A stretch of DNA of 6,190 bases from NCBI GenBank assembly GCA_031269065.1, contig JAIRWJ010000048.1, forward strand, positions 1 to 6,190, given 5' to 3'. The DNA comes from Rickettsiales bacterium (GTDB lineage Bacteria; Pseudomonadota; Alphaproteobacteria; Rickettsiales; UBA1997). Positions 5,016 to 6,190 of the stretch are shown one piece after another (position 1 is the first letter of the stretch; each line of letters starts with the position of its first letter). A model generated the notes under the pieces. The model was given only the letters and a program-made list of their open reading frames with translations, made no database searches and had not been told where the DNA came from. The translations under genes and the position numbers were made by a program.

Positions 5016-5991
5016 CCAAGTCCTCACAGTTTATCATTCCTTCACAGATCGGTTCATCGGAATTAATCTCGGTATCAGGAGTTTTCTTCGCTTTTCCCAA
5101 AAGAACATTTCTGAGTGTATCTCTAACTATGGTGCCATTCCTAGATACATAGACTCCCTTGGCATTTATACCAAGAGCTCCTTTGAAGACATCTCCATCA
5201 GCAAACTCGAGTAGCCCGTGTACTCTGTCGTAGCTTGTGTTGTTGAAGTAAAGTGCATTAGTGAAAGTGTGCTCATCATTTTCTTTTCCTGGAATTTTAG
5301 TATTAGGGAATTCCACAGTATACCCATTTTTCTCTGGAAAAAAAATTAGATTTCCAATTAAATTGTTTTTTATCAAGCCATTTTCAAATGATCCTTGGTA
5401 GCCAACTCCATTTGGCCATAGAACTGTTCCTTCACCTTCTGGTAGTTCTTTTTCCCCGAATTTAAATTTAAAATACCCAAACCTTGTAACCCCATCTGGT
5501 CGAATATCGATTCTCAAGTCTGCTTCTGTATACGATTTATACATAGAATATATGAACCCAGCTACCCCTACCCCTACCCCTACCGCAGTCGCAGGTTTAA
5601 CTATCCAGTTGTAAGATCCTGTTACTAATCCCACCATAATACCGATAGATCCCACGACTACCATCGCCCCACAGACCCTTTCGCCGGCAGATAAATCATA
5701 GTAGCGCACTCCATCACCAACACCTGGTTCGTTGTAGTTTTCTGATACAGGTTTACCAGAAAAGACAGAATAGAAAAGACTCATAGTATTTCTAGCAAAG
5801 TGCGGATCAGACGATGCGGTTTCGTCTCGGACTATCTCGCGGTATGGTCTACCGTCGGAGAATATAATCTTAGTACTGTTAGCATCTCTGCTCACACTAG
5901 CTATACCCAAATATCCTTTTGATTTGGCCTCTGGTGCGAACATCAAAACTAGACAGGATAGAAAGATTCCTAATGATTTATTATTAGACAT
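5008..5991 (-). CDS. exported membrane protein with MORN-like repeats, function unknown
   Basis: A 327-residue protein. Residues 1-24 look like a Sec signal peptide: a short polar start (MSNNKS), a hydrophobic core (LGIFLSCLVLMFA), and likely cleavage near AKS-KG. Cys13 is not in a proper lipobox. Two hydrophobic segments follow: about 107-124 (CGAMVVVGSIGIMVGLVTG) and about 133-150, a Gly/Val/Ala-rich helix (AVGVGVGVAGF) encoded by a GGGGTA DNA repeat. The C-terminal half has degenerate MORN-like units: PEGEGTVLWPNGVGYQGSF (184-202) and VHGLLEFADGDVFKGAL (257-273). The end is acidic, with two Cys (316, 322). The start at 5991 is supported by the signal peptide and the promoter 30-60 bases upstream. 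The gene is convergent with the large MORN protein. An envelope location is likely, and the role is unknown. Confidence 0.88.
   Translation of the reverse strand: MSNNKSLGIFLSCLVLMFAPEAKSKGYLGIASVSRDANSTKIIFSDGRPYREIVRDETASSDPHFARNTMSLFYSVFSGKPVSENYNEPGVGDGVRYYDLSAGERVCGAMVVVGSIGIMVGLVTGSYNWIVKPATAVGVGVGVAGFIYSMYKSYTEADLRIDIRPDGVTRFGYFKFKFGEKELPEGEGTVLWPNGVGYQGSFENGLIKNNLIGNLIFFPEKNGYTVEFPNTKIPGKENDEHTFTNALYFNNTSYDRVHGLLEFADGDVFKGALGINAKGVYVSRNGTIVRDTLRNVLLGKAKKTPDTEINSDEPICEGMINCEDLDG
5563..5584 (-). repeat. GGGGTA hexanucleotide repeat (telomere-like, G-rich)
   Basis: The + strand reads TACCCC three times and then TACC. The - (coding) strand therefore has three GGGG runs and one GG run, each separated by TA. 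In frame it encodes Val-Gly-Val-Gly-Val-Gly-Val in the second hydrophobic helix of the exported protein. Gain or loss of a unit would add or remove two residues without shifting the frame. Four G runs of at least two bases could also form a two-layer G-quadruplex. Confidence 0.8.
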
Positions 5992-6000
5992 TTTCTAACC

Positions 6001-6024
6001 ATAATGTGAATATATATACATTAT
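6001..6024. promoter_or_regulatory. dyad overlapping the start region of the exported MORN gene
   Basis: ATAATGT (6001-6007) and ACATTAT (6018-6024) are perfect 7-bp inverse copies around a 10-base A/T spacer. The dyad lies just downstream of the -10 box, across the expected transcription start and leader of the - strand gene, a usual place for a repressor operator. As RNA it would put a hairpin about ten bases before the start codon. AT-richness raises the chance of coincidence. Confidence 0.35.
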
Positions 6025-6026
6025 TC

Positions 6027-6055
6027 ATGTTACATCCTTTTTTGAATTTTGTCAA
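6027..6055 (-). promoter_or_regulatory. sigma70-type promoter of the exported MORN-like gene
   Basis: On the - strand a consensus-perfect TTGACA (6055-6050) is followed after exactly 17 bases by TAACAT (6032-6027), a four-of-six -10 match. The predicted start near 6020 leaves a leader of about 29 bases to the ATG at 5991. The leader has no strong SD (ggttagaaa precedes the ATG). This is the best promoter match in the window. Confidence 0.6.
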
Positions 6056-6190
6056 TGTCTTTTATTTTATTGGGCTTTGCCTACTAATCATTTATATCAT
6101 CTAAGCCGTTTCCTCTTCTAATTTAGTGGTTCTACATATTTTTTGATGTCTCACCTGGATTAAACTATTGTGTATTCGCTGTAGCCACAG

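Noticed and set aside
5002..5214. Open frame of 70 codons on the + strand.
   Set aside because: Lies wholly opposite the end of the exported MORN-like gene, with no supporting signal.
5940..5991. Lipoprotein signal (Cys13) in the exported protein.
   Set aside because: The residues before Cys (Phe-Leu-Ser) do not fit a lipobox and the hydrophobic core continues past the Cys.
6056..6190. Search for another gene or terminator at the right edge.
   Set aside because: Only a 5-bp GGCTT/AAGCC pairing across a long loop and AT-rich sequence; no frame of use is seen.

Overview
The window looks like a piece of an AT-rich genome of an intracellular or host-associated Gram-negative bacterium. An alphaproteobacterium of the Rickettsiales/Holosporales kind is my best guess. 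This rests on the alphaproteobacterial style of the cold-shock protein, a probable lone lptC away from its usual lptA/lptB partners, wide AT-rich intergenic spaces, and two MORN-repeat proteins, one of them a very large effector-like protein. No rRNA, tRNA, transposase gene or CRISPR array is visible, so the taxonomic call is inference.

Layout, left to right. 1-265: AT-rich leader with a candidate extended -10 promoter. 266-472 (+): CspA-type cold-shock protein. 509-541: GC-rich hairpin between two convergent genes. 551-967 (-): short membrane-anchored protein that resembles LptC. 968-1486: 519-base intergenic region with a 9-bp perfect palindrome and candidate promoters for lptC and for the next gene. 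1487-4501 (+): 1004-residue protein with two MORN blocks (about ten repeats), a Lys/Glu-rich charged linker and a C-terminal module whose His-Asp-Gln-Cys order fits a clan CE (Ulp1/SENP/YopJ-like) cysteine protease. 4502-5007: intergenic region with a 12-bp perfect inverted repeat enclosing further nested pairing, and a possible 28-codon gene. 5008-5991 (-): exported 327-residue protein with two hydrophobic segments and degenerate MORN-like repeats, behind a good sigma70-type promoter at 6027-6055. 5992-6190: promoter, dyad and otherwise blank sequence.

The main item is the 1004-residue gene. MORN repeats are used for membrane or protein contact, and clan CE folds are common in bacterial effectors that act on ubiquitin-like modifiers or acetylate host proteins. 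The combination suggests a secreted host-directed effector. The convergent neighbour is a second MORN-like protein that should sit in the bacterial envelope. Whether the two work together cannot be decided from sequence alone.
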